Assembly: GCF_014649775.1 (NCBI RefSeq)
Contig: NZ_BMTR01000023.1
Span: 48,525-112,524 of the forward strand
Direction: 5' to 3'
From: Streptomyces longisporoflavus
GTDB lineage: Bacteria > Actinomycetota > Actinomycetes > Streptomycetales > Streptomycetaceae
Length of the DNA stretch: 64,000 nucleotides
Positions 1 to 8,384 of this stretch are shown here, one piece after another; position 1 is the first letter of the stretch; every line of letters starts with the position of its first letter. The position numbers and the translations under genes were made by a program. The notes beneath the pieces are model-generated. The model worked only from the letters and a program-made list of their open reading frames with translations, had not been told where the DNA came from and did not search any database.

Positions 1-26
1 CCGAGACTTGGCTGCCTGTGGCGATC

Positions 27-881
27 TCAGCCGTGTTCGGCGTGGGCATCGGCATCGAAATGACCCTGGGCCGAGGAGGAGTCCCCCACCCAGGCGAGGA
101 CCGTACGTGCGAACTCCTCCGGCACCTGCTCCGGCGCCGCCACATGCCCATGGGACAGCACTCTGGTCTCGCAACCGAGCGCGGCCGCGAACTTCGCCAG
201 GGAGGGGAGCGAGAAGTGGTCGTCCGGTGCGCAGACGGCGAGCGTGCGCGCGGTGATGTGCGGCAGGCGGGGTTCCATGGCGTAGCGGCGCAGCGACTCG
301 TGGCCCTCCTCGACGCGGTCGAGGACGGTCAGCGCGTCGATGACGTACCGGGTCAGGGCCGCCTCCTCGCCCGGCTGGTAGAAACCGCGCCGTCTGTCCC
401 ACAGCTCGCGCAGGTGCGAGCCGTCGGGCCGCGGCTCTACGTGGTCCACGCGGCCGTGACCGCCGACTCCGCCGCGTTTCGCGTCGTCGACGAACGCCGT
501 CGCCGACAGGAGCAGGCTCGCCACCCGGTTTTGGTGACGGGCCGCTACCTCGACGGCGATCACCCCGCCGGTGTGGTGTCCGACGAGATGGAAGCGGTCG
601 AGGCCGAGCGCATCGACCAGGTCGCCGACGCCGTCCGCGAACCGCTCGACGGTGTGCGGCCCCTCGGGCTTCGCGGAGGCGCCGTAGCCGAGGGTGTCCA
701 TGGCGATCGCCCGGTACCGGGATCCGACGAGGGGGAGGACGTCCAGGTATTCGGTCCAGGAGCGGGGCGTCTGGTGGAGGAGGAGCACGGGTTCGCCGTC
801 GCCGGCCTCCACGTAGTGCAACTGGCCGAAGCGGCTGGGTACATAGCCCTTGCGGGGGGTGGCCGTCTCGGTCGGGGTCAC
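27..881 (-). CDS. alpha/beta hydrolase with unusual GHHTGG elbow
   Basis: The 284-residue protein has an alpha/beta-hydrolase fold signature: an oxyanion-region HQTPRSW segment near residue 36 and a nucleophile-elbow strand reading LVGHHTGG near residue 100, followed by a late CAPDDHF segment and a final SHGHVAAPE histidine region. Most relatives have G-x-S-x-G at the elbow, but here the nucleophile position reads as His, so ordinary serine-hydrolase chemistry is doubtful. It is the last gene of the minus-strand operon and its start overlaps the aldolase stop by 4 bases (ATGA), so it should be translated with the meta-cleavage genes. A role on a ring-fission or side-chain product is inferred from context only. 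Confidence 0.85.
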   Translation of the reverse strand: MTPTETATPRKGYVPSRFGQLHYVEAGDGEPVLLLHQTPRSWTEYLDVLPLVGSRYRAIAMDTLGYGASAKPEGPHTVERFADGVGDLVDALGLDRFHLVGHHTGGVIAVEVAARHQNRVASLLLSATAFVDDAKRGGVGGHGRVDHVEPRPDGSHLRELWDRRRGFYQPGEEAALTRYVIDALTVLDRVEEGHESLRRYAMEPRLPHITARTLAVCAPDDHFSLPSLAKFAAALGCETRVLSHGHVAAPEQVPEEFARTVLAWVGDSSSAQGHFDADAHAEHG

Positions 882-1891
882 GCGGTACCTCGTCCCGCCA
901 GGTCGAGGGCGATGTCCGTGATCATGTCCTCCTGGCCGCCGACCATGCCGCGCCGCCCGACCTCGACGAGGATGGTGCGGGTGTCCAGACCGTAGCGGTC
1001 GGCTGCCGCCTCCGCGTGGCGCAGGAAGCTGGAGTACACCCCCGCGTACCCGAGGCTGAGCGTCTCCCGGTCGACCCGCACCTCGCGGTCCTGGAGCGGT
1101 CGTACGAGATCGTCGGCGGCGTCCATCAGCGGGAACAGGTCGCAGTTGTGATTCCAGCCCATCAGGTCGGCGACGGCGACGAACGCTTCGAGGGGGCAGT
1201 TGCCCGCGCCCGCGCCCTGTCCTGCCAGTGAGGCGTCGACGCGGGTGACGCCCTCCTCGACGGCCACGACCGTGTTGGCGACGCCGAGCGCGAGGTTGTG
1301 GTGGGCGTGGATGCCCAGTTCGGTGGCGGGGTCGAGGACGTCACGGTAGGCACGGAACCGACTCCGTACGCCGTCCATGGTGAGGCGGCCGCCGGAGTCG
1401 GTGACGTAGACGCAGTGCGCGCCGTAGGACTCCATCAGCTTGGCCTGACGGGCGAGTTCGGCGGGCTCGGCCATGTGGGACATCATCAGGAACCCGGCGA
1501 CGTCCACGCCCAACTCCCGCGCAGCGGCGATGTGTTGAGCGGCGATGTCGGCCTCGGTGCAGTGTGTGGCGATGCGTACCGAGCGGATGCCGAGCGCGTG
1601 CGCCTGCTTGAGGTCGTGGAGGGTGCCGATGCCGGGGAGCAGGAGCGTGGTGGGGATGGCCGTGGTCGTGGCGTCGACGACGGCCTCGATCCACTCCCAG
1701 TCGGTGTGTGCGCCGACGCCGTAGTTGACGCTGGAGCCCGCGAGTCCGTCGCCGTGCGCGATCTCGATGGCCGCGACTCCGGCGGCGTCGAGGGCGGCGG
1801 CGATGGAGCGGGCCTGGCCGGTGGTGTAGCGGTGGCGGACGGCGTGCATGCCGTCCCGCAGGGTCACGTCCTGGACGTACAGGCTCGTCAC
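878..1891 (-). CDS. dmpG: 4-hydroxy-2-oxovalerate aldolase
   Basis: The 337-residue protein cleaves 4-hydroxy-2-oxovalerate to pyruvate and acetaldehyde, the second-last step of catechol meta-cleavage. The N-terminus carries the DVTLRDGMHAVRH motif of the HMGL-like TIM barrel (Arg-Asp catalytic pair and metal ligand), with HAHHN (metal-binding His-x-His) near residue 195 and the C-terminal DmpG-type communication domain after about residue 270. It overlaps both neighbours by 4 bases. Members of this family form a channelling complex with acylating acetaldehyde dehydrogenase, encoded immediately upstream. Confidence 0.96.
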   Translation of the reverse strand: MTSLYVQDVTLRDGMHAVRHRYTTGQARSIAAALDAAGVAAIEIAHGDGLAGSSVNYGVGAHTDWEWIEAVVDATTTAIPTTLLLPGIGTLHDLKQAHALGIRSVRIATHCTEADIAAQHIAAARELGVDVAGFLMMSHMAEPAELARQAKLMESYGAHCVYVTDSGGRLTMDGVRSRFRAYRDVLDPATELGIHAHHNLALGVANTVVAVEEGVTRVDASLAGQGAGAGNCPLEAFVAVADLMGWNHNCDLFPLMDAADDLVRPLQDREVRVDRETLSLGYAGVYSSFLRHAEAAADRYGLDTRTILVEVGRRGMVGGQEDMITDIALDLAGRGTA

Positions 1892-2844
1892 TTGGCCGCC
1901 TCCTTTGAAGCAGTCGCGTGGTGGGCGGCCATGCGCTCGGCGGTGCGCAGCGCGGCCGACGTCATGATGTCGAGGTTCCCGGCGTAGGCAGGCAAGTAGT
2001 GGGCGGCTCCCTCGACTTCGAGAAAGACGGAGACCTTGAGCGCCTCGCCCGTCCCGGAAGGGGTGAGCGCGTGCAGTGGGTCGCCGGGGCGGACCGTCTC
2101 GTACTGCACCTTCTGCTTGAGGCGGTATCCGGGCACGTACGCCTGGACGCGGCCGACCATCTCCTCGACGGAGGCGGTGATCGCCTGCTCGTCGCTGCCG
2201 GAGACGACGCAGTGCACGGTGTCCCGCATGATCAGCGGGGGTTCGGCCGGGTTGAGGACGATGATCGCCTTGCCGCGCGCGGCGCCACCGACCTGCTCGA
2301 TGGCGGCGGAGGTCGTCTCGGTGAACTCGTCGATGTTGGCGCGAGTGCCGGGGCCCGCCGAGCGCGAGGAGATGGAGGCGACGATCTCGCCGTAGTGGAC
2401 TGGGGTGACCGCGCAGACCGCCGCGACGATCGGAATGGTGGCCTGGCCGCCGCAGGTGACCATGTTGACGTTCGGGGCGGCGAGGTGGGCGTCGCCGTTC
2501 ACCGGCGGGACGACGTACGGGCCGACGGCCGCCGGGGTCAGGTCGATCAGGGTGCGGCCGAGGGGACGCAGGACGTCCTCGTGGTGGCGGTGGGCACCGG
2601 CCGACGTCGCGTCGAAGACGATCTCGACGTCCTCGAACTCCGCCATTTGCACGAGCCCTTCGACGCCCTCGTGGGTCGTGGCGACCTTCAGACGGCGGGC
2701 GCGGGCCAGGCCGTCGGAGTCCGGGTCGATGCCGGCCATGACGGCGGTCTCCAGCGATTCGGACAGCCGGAGGATCTTGATCATCAGGTCGGTGCCGATG
2801 TTGCCGGAGCCGATGACGGCGACCTTGGTGCGTGTCGTACTCAT
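1888..2844 (-). CDS. dmpF: acetaldehyde dehydrogenase (acylating)
   Basis: The 318-residue enzyme oxidises acetaldehyde to acetyl-CoA with NAD and CoA. An N-terminal Rossmann signature (VAVIGSGNIGTDLM, residues 8-21) binds NAD, and the catalytic cysteine lies in NMVTCGGQATIPIV around residue 130. Length is normal for the DmpF/MhpF family. It sits between hydratase and aldolase genes with 4-base overlaps on both sides, the usual order for the lower meta-cleavage pathway, and is expected to bind the aldolase so that acetaldehyde is not released. Confidence 0.96.
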   Translation of the reverse strand: MSTTRTKVAVIGSGNIGTDLMIKILRLSESLETAVMAGIDPDSDGLARARRLKVATTHEGVEGLVQMAEFEDVEIVFDATSAGAHRHHEDVLRPLGRTLIDLTPAAVGPYVVPPVNGDAHLAAPNVNMVTCGGQATIPIVAAVCAVTPVHYGEIVASISSRSAGPGTRANIDEFTETTSAAIEQVGGAARGKAIIVLNPAEPPLIMRDTVHCVVSGSDEQAITASVEEMVGRVQAYVPGYRLKQKVQYETVRPGDPLHALTPSGTGEALKVSVFLEVEGAAHYLPAYAGNLDIMTSAALRTAERMAAHHATASKEAAK

Positions 2845-3650
2845 GCGGTGTGTCCCTCCTGTGGCGCGAACTGCACGCTGATACGGCCCAGTTGACTGAT
2901 GCGGGCCTCGAAGCGGTCGCCGGGTGCGGCGACCGCCATGGGCCCGAGCGCCCCGGTGAGCACGACGTCCCCGGCGCGCAGCGGATCCCCCGCAGCGGCG
3001 AGCGTGGAGGCGAGCCAGGCGGCGGCGTTGAGCGGCCCGCCGAGACAGTCGGCGCCCGTGCCCTCGGACACCGGGTCGGCCGAGCCGTCGCGCGTCATCG
3101 TCATCCGTACGGCGCGTAGGTCGAGGCCCGAGAGCGGTACGGGCGTGCCGCCGAGGACGTACATGCCGCTGGAGGCGTTGTCGGCGACGGTGTCGACGAT
3201 GGTGATGTCCCAGTCGGCGTTGCGGCTGTCCACGATCTCCAGCGCGGCGAGCGCGAAGTTACTCGCCCGGATCACGTCGGCGACGGTGCACTCGCGGTGC
3301 GGCAGATCCGCGCCGAGGACGAGCGCGACCTCCGCCTCGACCTTCGGCTGGATGAGCCGCCCGGCCGGCACGGTGCCGCCGTCGGGGACGGCCATGTCGG
3401 CGAAGAGTGTGCCGAAGTCCGGCTGACTGACACCGAGTTGGGCCTGTACGGCGGGGGAGGTGAGGCCGATCTTGCGTCCGGCGATACGGCGTCCGGCGGC
3501 CAGTCCGCGTTCTACGTTGACGCGCTGGACGGCGTACGCGGCGTCGAGGTCGCCCTCCGGGAGCAGGGAGCGTACGGAAGGGCAGGGCTCACCCGCGCGC
3601 TCGGCGGCCAGGAGTACGTCCGCCGCCTTCGTGACATCGGCGGCGCTCAT
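2841..3650 (-). CDS. 2-keto-4-pentenoate hydratase
   Basis: The 269-residue protein belongs to the MhpD/DmpE hydratase-decarboxylase family and should add water to 2-hydroxypenta-2,4-dienoate to give 4-hydroxy-2-oxovalerate. Features are the RIAGRKIGLTS strand, the acidic metal-site segment PKVEAEVALVLG and a conserved ALEIVDSRNADWDI stretch. I chose the ATG at 3650, giving MSAADVTKAADVL; the frame is open further upstream but that part overlaps the ferredoxin in another frame. It overlaps the ferredoxin stop by 4 bases and the dehydrogenase start by 4 bases. Confidence 0.94.
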   Translation of the reverse strand: MSAADVTKAADVLLAAERAGEPCPSVRSLLPEGDLDAAYAVQRVNVERGLAAGRRIAGRKIGLTSPAVQAQLGVSQPDFGTLFADMAVPDGGTVPAGRLIQPKVEAEVALVLGADLPHRECTVADVIRASNFALAALEIVDSRNADWDITIVDTVADNASSGMYVLGGTPVPLSGLDLRAVRMTMTRDGSADPVSEGTGADCLGGPLNAAAWLASTLAAAGDPLRAGDVVLTGALGPMAVAAPGDRFEARISQLGRISVQFAPQEGHTA

Positions 3651-3967
3651 CGGGCGCTCACCAGCTCCGTGTCGACGCCGACCGGGCCGAGCGGTGTCGC
3701 CCCGCCGGGGGAGCCGAGCGCGGCGTCGCGGCCGGGCAGGACCTCCGTGAAGAAGCGCCGGTTGTCCTTGCGGAAGTCGGGGTCCGCCTTGCGGTCGACG
3801 GTGATCGCCTGTTCCGGGCACGCGACTTCGCAGGCGCCGCAGTCGATGCACTCCATCGGGTTGATGTAGAGCTTGCGCTCGCCCTCGTAGATGCAGTCGA
3901 CCGGGCACTCCTCCATGCAGGACCGGTCCATGATGTCGACGCAGGACGCGCCGATGACGTACGCCAT
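3647..3967 (-). CDS. 7Fe-type (3Fe-4S/4Fe-4S) ferredoxin
   Basis: This 106-residue electron carrier has the FdxA-type pattern of actinobacterial ferredoxins: Cys residues in ASCVDIMDRSCMEECPVDC, followed by a second cluster motif CIDCGACEVACP. The ELYINPMEC-like centre is conserved. It lies 7 bases after the ferredoxin reductase gene and overlaps the hydratase, so it is placed as the middle component of the electron chain to the Rieske oxygenase, although it could also serve other partners. Beyond residue 75 the tail is a proline/glycine-rich extension without clusters. Confidence 0.93.
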   Translation of the reverse strand: MAYVIGASCVDIMDRSCMEECPVDCIYEGERKLYINPMECIDCGACEVACPEQAITVDRKADPDFRKDNRRFFTEVLPGRDAALGSPGGATPLGPVGVDTELVSAR

Positions 3968-3974
3968 GGTGGGA

Positions 3975-5003
3975 TCAGTGCTCCTTCTCGGTGGAGTGCC
4001 CGGGGAACAGGGCCGCCTCCGGGTCGATGACGGTGGCCGCGTTGTTCACGGCGGTGGCGGCCTCACCGAAGCCGACCGAGATGAGGCGGACCTTGCCGGG
4101 GTAGTCGGTGATGTCGCCCGCGGCGAACACCCGGGGCAGGTTCGTCGCCATGTGGGTATCGACGGTGATCTTCCGGGCCTGGAGGTCCAGCCCCCAGTGC
4201 TTGAGCGGGCCGAGGTCGGCGAGGAAGCCGAGCGCGGCGACGACGGTTCCAGCGGGGATGACCCGGGTCTCCTTCGTCGTACGGTGCCGGAGTTCGGCCT
4301 GCTCCACACGGTCGGCGCCGATGAGCCGGCTCACCTCGCTGTCGGTGACGATCTCCACGCCGAGCGTGCGGACCTTCTCGACGGACGCCGTGTGGGCTCG
4401 GAAGCGGGCCGTGCGGTGGACGAGGGTGACCGAGCGGGCGATGGGGGCGAGCAGCGCCGCCCAGTCGAAGGCGCTGTCACCGCCGCCGACCACGACCACG
4501 TCCCGGCCCTCGTGCACGGAAGGGTCCGGCACGAAGTACTCCAGGCCCCGCCCGAGGAACTCCTCCCCGGCGGGCAGCGGGCGCGGCGTGAACGTCCCCA
4601 CGCCGCCCGTGATGACGACGGCCCTGGCCCGCACCGTCGCGCCCTGGTCGCTGCGGACGACGGGCAGCCCTGCCTCGTCGTACGACAGTTGGGCGGCCCG
4701 GTGGCCCAGGAGGTAGCACGGGGAGTACGGCTCGGCCTGCGCGACGAGACCGTCGACCAGGTCGCGGCCGCGCACGGACAGGAACCCGGCGATGTCGAAG
4801 ATCGGCTTCTCGGGGTACATCGCGCTGATCTGCCCCCCGAGCTGCGGCAGGACGTCCATCACGGTGACGCCCAGGCCGCGGAACCCGGCGTAGTACGCGC
4901 CGTAGAGGCCCGCCGGACCGGCGCCGATGAGCAGGACGTCGGTGGTCAGGATCCCGGTGTCGTCGGTGCTCAAGGCGCCCGTTTCGTCGGTGAGTTGGCT
5001 CAT
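3975..5003 (-). CDS. ferredoxin-NAD(P) reductase, thioredoxin-reductase-like
   Basis: The 342-residue flavoprotein has an FAD-binding VLLIGAGPAGLYGAYYAG motif near residue 25 and a second Rossmann motif VVVVGGGDSAFDWA near residue 165. It lacks the CxxC pair of thioredoxin reductase, matching the YumC/TrxR-like ferredoxin-NADP reductases. The ATG at 5003 (MSQLTDETG) is preferred because it directly precedes the FAD fold; the upstream in-frame stretch is promoter DNA. It starts the operon FNR-ferredoxin-hydratase-dehydrogenase-aldolase-hydrolase and probably reduces the adjacent ferredoxin. Confidence 0.93.
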   Translation of the reverse strand: MSQLTDETGALSTDDTGILTTDVLLIGAGPAGLYGAYYAGFRGLGVTVMDVLPQLGGQISAMYPEKPIFDIAGFLSVRGRDLVDGLVAQAEPYSPCYLLGHRAAQLSYDEAGLPVVRSDQGATVRARAVVITGGVGTFTPRPLPAGEEFLGRGLEYFVPDPSVHEGRDVVVVGGGDSAFDWAALLAPIARSVTLVHRTARFRAHTASVEKVRTLGVEIVTDSEVSRLIGADRVEQAELRHRTTKETRVIPAGTVVAALGFLADLGPLKHWGLDLQARKITVDTHMATNLPRVFAAGDITDYPGKVRLISVGFGEAATAVNNAATVIDPEAALFPGHSTEKEH

Positions 5004-5047
5004 GCTCGTGAGCGTAGGAACGCGGGGGCGGTTCTCCCTACGGAGTC

Positions 5048-5064
5048 GTTCCGGTGACCGGGAC
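5048..5064. promoter_or_regulatory. candidate operator copy 1
   Basis: GTTCCGGTGACCGGGAC lies 45 bases upstream of the ferredoxin reductase start. It is an imperfect palindrome of the form GTYCCG-N5-CGGRAC and matches six other promoter-located copies in this island. IclR proteins commonly bind palindromes of this size; binding here is inferred. Confidence 0.55.
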
Positions 5065-5146
5065 GGGGCGCGGAGGATGCGCGGACCTGAACGCGGCGAG
5101 GGGCCCACCGACCGGTGGACCCCTTCGTATGCGCGTGCGTACCGGC

Positions 5147-5962
5147 TCAAGCCAGTGACCGCCCGATCCCCAGCGCCGCCGTCCGCAGCGCCGTCGCGTG
5201 CCCTGCTGCGTCCATCCGGTACGTGGGCGCCGTGATGGACAGCGCGCCCACGAGCGTGGTGCCCCCGGTGAACACCGGGACGGCCAGACTCGCGTAACCC
5301 AGCCTGATCTCCTCGGACTCCAGGGCGATGCCCTCCTCCCGGATCCGGTCGAGCTGGGCGCGGAGCCGTCCGGGTGAGACCACGGTGTGCCGGGTCAGCG
5401 GCTTGAGGCCGCCGCGGACCACGTCGACGAAGAGCGACGGCGGGGAGTGCGCGAGGATCGCCTTGCCGGTGCCCGTGCAGTACAGGGGAAGCCGGCCCGC
5501 GATCCGGGACTCGGCGTTCAGCCCGCGGTGCGGGAAGATCTTGTCGAGGTAGACGACGTCCAGGCTGTCGTGGATGGCGAAGTGGATCGTCTCCCGGGTG
5601 ATCAGGAGCAGATCCTCCATGTACGGCTGCACGGCCTCGCGCAGGATCCGCTGCCGGTGCACCCGCTGCCCCAGCTCGAACAGGCGCAGGCCGAGCCGGT
5701 AGTCACAGCCCTCCCGCTCCAACAGCCCCCAGGTGACGAGCTCTTGGGCCAGCCGGTGCACCGTTGCCTTGGCCGCCCCCGACCGCCGCACCAGCTCCGC
5801 GAGGGAGAGGGCGGCGTCGTCGGAGGTGAAGGCCTCCAGGATCGGACGGACTTTCCCCAAAACGGAGTTCATGGGGTCGGAGCCGACATCCGGTTCCGGC
5901 TCGGCGCCGCGAGCGGAAAGCACGAACCCGTGCGGCGCCGTGGCGTCGGCCGGCGCCTTCAT
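5147..5962 (-). CDS. IclR-family transcriptional regulator (first of two)
   Basis: The 271-residue regulator has an N-terminal winged helix (about residues 33-95; LSLAELVRRSGAAKATVHRLAQEL) and a C-terminal IclR effector domain, including GRLPLYCTGTGKAIL and ending in GALSITAPTYRMD. The ATG at 5962 (MKAPADATAP) overlaps the dioxygenase stop by 4 bases, so it is co-transcribed with the Rieske/dioxygenase operon. It is the best candidate to bind the 17-bp palindromes in this island, with an aromatic pathway intermediate as effector. Which of the two IclR proteins does so is not decided by sequence. Confidence 0.94.
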   Translation of the reverse strand: MKAPADATAPHGFVLSARGAEPEPDVGSDPMNSVLGKVRPILEAFTSDDAALSLAELVRRSGAAKATVHRLAQELVTWGLLEREGCDYRLGLRLFELGQRVHRQRILREAVQPYMEDLLLITRETIHFAIHDSLDVVYLDKIFPHRGLNAESRIAGRLPLYCTGTGKAILAHSPPSLFVDVVRGGLKPLTRHTVVSPGRLRAQLDRIREEGIALESEEIRLGYASLAVPVFTGGTTLVGALSITAPTYRMDAAGHATALRTAALGIGRSLA

Positions 5963-6918
5963 GCCGACTGCCCCACGTCCACGGCGGCCGGGTCGATGAC
6001 CGCGACGCCCATCCCGGTGAGCCACTCGGGCATCGGCTCGTAGGCGAGGCGCCGGGCGGGGGCGTGATCCAAGGCGGCGGCCATCATCAACCAAGTCCGC
6101 AGCTCCTGCGCGCCGTTGCCGGCGGCCTCCTCCAACTCCTCGCTCGTATACGAGGTGAGATGGTGTGCTTCGCCGCGTTCGAGGAGTCCCAGGAACTCAT
6201 TGTCGAACTCCGGGGTGAGGGACGCCTCGGCGGCCCGGATGATCTCGCGGCGGCGGGCGTCGTAGTCCTGCCAGTTGTTGCGGCCGTCGAGCCAGGCGCC
6301 GACCATGAACTCCTCGTCGTCGCCGTGCGGTTCGCGCCAGTCCGGCCACGGCAGCCGGTGTGAAAGGCCGCCCGAACCGACGACCGCGACCCGCCGCTCG
6401 CCGGGAAAGGCGAGCACCGCCTCACGGATGCCGCGCCCCAACTCCTCGCAGCGGGCGAGGGTCGGCAGCGGATGGGCGAAGACGTTCACCACCAGCGGCA
6501 CGATCTCGACGCCGAGGCCGTCGAGCAGGTACTGGATGGCGTGCGACTGCCCGTGGTCGATCTGGAGTCGCGCGGAGAACGCCGGGTCGAACCGGCCGCT
6601 CTCCACCAGCGAGTCGGCGATGTGCTGCGCGAGCGGCACGTCCACCGGCTGCGGGCCCTTCGGCGTCCCGGACTCACCGCTCGCGATGCACTCCCCGACG
6701 CCGAGCGTGAACGGCGGGATCAGGTCGAGCCAGAACCCGCGGAAGTGGTTCGAGCCGATCAGGACGACGGTGTCGGGCCGGGTCCGGGCCAGTTCGTCAC
6801 GGGCCGCGCCGAGCGCGTCACGGAACCGTTCGGCACGGTCTTTGTGGAGGGTCTCCTCCCAGTGCGTGTTCATCAGCGTGCTGTGGGAGGCCCCCACGCC
6901 TAGCACGATCTCGCTCAT
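5959..6918 (-). CDS. class III extradiol ring-cleavage dioxygenase (MhpB-like)
   Basis: The 319-residue protein resembles 2,3-dihydroxyphenylpropionate 1,2-dioxygenase (LigB superfamily). Visible family blocks are GVGASHSTLM at the N-terminus, LIGSNHFRGFWLDLIPPFTLGVGE, QIDHGQSHAIQYLL, VVGSGGLSHRLPWP and the C-terminal EELEEAAGNGAQELRTW. The conserved histidines supply the Fe(II) site. It should open a catechol meta to the hydroxyls. The ATG at 6918 is chosen because the protein family starts just there; it overlaps the upstream gene's stop by 4 bases. MhpB resemblance points to a catechol with a propionate- or alkyl-type side chain, but the substrate cannot be fixed. Confidence 0.93.
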   Translation of the reverse strand: MSEIVLGVGASHSTLMNTHWEETLHKDRAERFRDALGAARDELARTRPDTVVLIGSNHFRGFWLDLIPPFTLGVGECIASGESGTPKGPQPVDVPLAQHIADSLVESGRFDPAFSARLQIDHGQSHAIQYLLDGLGVEIVPLVVNVFAHPLPTLARCEELGRGIREAVLAFPGERRVAVVGSGGLSHRLPWPDWREPHGDDEEFMVGAWLDGRNNWQDYDARRREIIRAAEASLTPEFDNEFLGLLERGEAHHLTSYTSEELEEAAGNGAQELRTWLMMAAALDHAPARRLAYEPMPEWLTGMGVAVIDPAAVDVGQSA

Positions 6919-8270
6919 GCCGTTGCTCCTTCCGGCTCCGCGGCGGGCTCGCACTCCCCGCGGGAACGGGTGACGGTGTCGACCGCCGTACGGATCAGGT
7001 GGCGGGTCAGCTTCTGCATCTCCTTCACGGAGACGGTGTTCATGCCGCGCGCGAAGTCGATGTCGAAGGGCGCCTCGGCCACCTTCGGCATGCCGACGCG
7101 GACGGTCGGGATGCCGCGCCCGCGCAGGATGTTCGCGTCGGTGGCGCCGCTGTTGCCGCGCGCGGCCTCGTGCGGACGCCCTTCGATGGCCTCCCACCCG
7201 GCGACGGCGCTGCGGAACACCCAGCTCTCCCGGCTGGTCGACGTCCCGGGAATGGCGAGGATCATCTCCACGGTGGCGTCGAGATCCGGCATGGAGTCCT
7301 TCAACTCAGCTATCGCGGCGGAGAATTCACGCTTCACCCGCATCGGCGTCGTCTCCGGGGCGATCCGCAGGTCGACGCGGAGGGTGCAGGCCGCCGTGGT
7401 CACGGCCGCCATGCGCGGCCAGCCGCCGCGCACCGACGACACGATGCCCTGCGGCGCGACGGTCCCGCCCGTGTGCCGCTTCGCGTACTCGGCGAACCAG
7501 TCCTCCAGGTGCCGTACGACCTCACCGGCGCGGGCGATCGCGTTGTCGTACGGGAGCCGGTGCCGCGAGCCCACGTACGTATGCGTCCCGTGCACGGTCA
7601 CCTCGAACCAGACCAGGCCGACCTCGTCCCACGACACGGTCCACCCCGGCTTGGCAATGACCGCGTAGTCCGTCCACACGCCCTGCTCAAGCAGGAACGA
7701 ACAGCCCTGGCCTTGACCGGTGTTGAGCCGATCGCTGCCCGGCCGGGCGTTGGTCGGCATGCCGCCGGCGCCGAACGCGGCCACCAGATCACCGGTCAGC
7801 GGCACCCCGGCGAGCGCGATCGCCTCGGCGGCCATCATCACGCAGGCCGCGTGCCCCTTCGGGTTGGAGGCGCCGAGGCCGGTGACGAGGTCGTCGTAGA
7901 CGGTGGCCTCGGGGCGCATGTCCTCGCGCAGCTTCGGCCCGATCCACGGCACGTCCTCGCTCTCCTCGCCCACGGTGAGCGTGTCGATGGGCGCGTACAA
8001 CATCAGATCGGGGCCTGTGCCGTCGCCTTCGAGGCGGGCCCAGGCGTTGGCCTGCCGCGCGTCGACCGGCTGACAGGCCGCGCGCAGACCGACCGAGGCG
8101 AGGGTCCCGGCGATGTGCTCGGCGAGCGGCCGCTCGTCACCGGTCGGGCTGGGGATGCCGACGAGCCCCACGAGCAGCTCGCGCAGCCGCTCGTCGGTGA
8201 CGTGCCGCCACGCCTCCGACACCCAGGCCCGCCGCTGCGGGTCGAGACCGGCCAGTCCGTCGCCGCTCAC
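6915..8270 (-). CDS. M20-family metallohydrolase-like protein, metal ligands altered
   Basis: The 451-residue protein has the two-domain M20 (ArgE/DapE) architecture, with a dimerisation lid from about 215 to 330 and the C-terminal GNSGATDANILRGRGIPTVRVG block. The canonical metal site is missing: the usual H-x-D strand reads LYAPIDTL, the bridging Asp block reads GLGASNPKGHAA, the Glu-Glu strand reads AAFGAGGMP, and the C-terminal H..NE block reads ARGMNTVS. It may therefore be a non-hydrolytic homologue or use other chemistry. It starts at GTG 8270 overlapping a 38-residue ORF and is co-transcribed with the oxygenase and dioxygenase, so a direct pathway role is likely. Confidence 0.85.
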   Translation of the reverse strand: MSGDGLAGLDPQRRAWVSEAWRHVTDERLRELLVGLVGIPSPTGDERPLAEHIAGTLASVGLRAACQPVDARQANAWARLEGDGTGPDLMLYAPIDTLTVGEESEDVPWIGPKLREDMRPEATVYDDLVTGLGASNPKGHAACVMMAAEAIALAGVPLTGDLVAAFGAGGMPTNARPGSDRLNTGQGQGCSFLLEQGVWTDYAVIAKPGWTVSWDEVGLVWFEVTVHGTHTYVGSRHRLPYDNAIARAGEVVRHLEDWFAEYAKRHTGGTVAPQGIVSSVRGGWPRMAAVTTAACTLRVDLRIAPETTPMRVKREFSAAIAELKDSMPDLDATVEMILAIPGTSTSRESWVFRSAVAGWEAIEGRPHEAARGNSGATDANILRGRGIPTVRVGMPKVAEAPFDIDFARGMNTVSVKEMQKLTRHLIRTAVDTVTRSRGECEPAAEPEGATA

Positions 8271-8383
8271 TGGTTGATCCGGTGGACCTGGGTCATGGTC
8301 GTCTCCGCGATCCGCTTCTTCGCGCGGGGGAGTGTCACCGCGACGGCGACACCGAGCAGGATCTTGAACAGCGTGCGGGCCAT
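8267..8383 (-). CDS. small coupled ORF, 38 residues
   Basis: A 38-codon ORF encodes MARTLFKILLGVAVAVTLP followed by a basic/polar tail ending HRINQ. Its ATG is one base after the Rieske stop (TGACATG) and its TGA overlaps the next gene's GTG, so it fills the gap between two operon genes exactly and is probably translated by coupling. The hydrophobic segment at residues 5-18 could be a short membrane anchor. No known family is recognised. The tight stop-start packing is the main reason to treat it as real. Confidence 0.6.
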   Translation of the reverse strand: MARTLFKILLGVAVAVTLPRAKKRIAETTMTQVHRINQ

Positions 8384-8384
8384 G

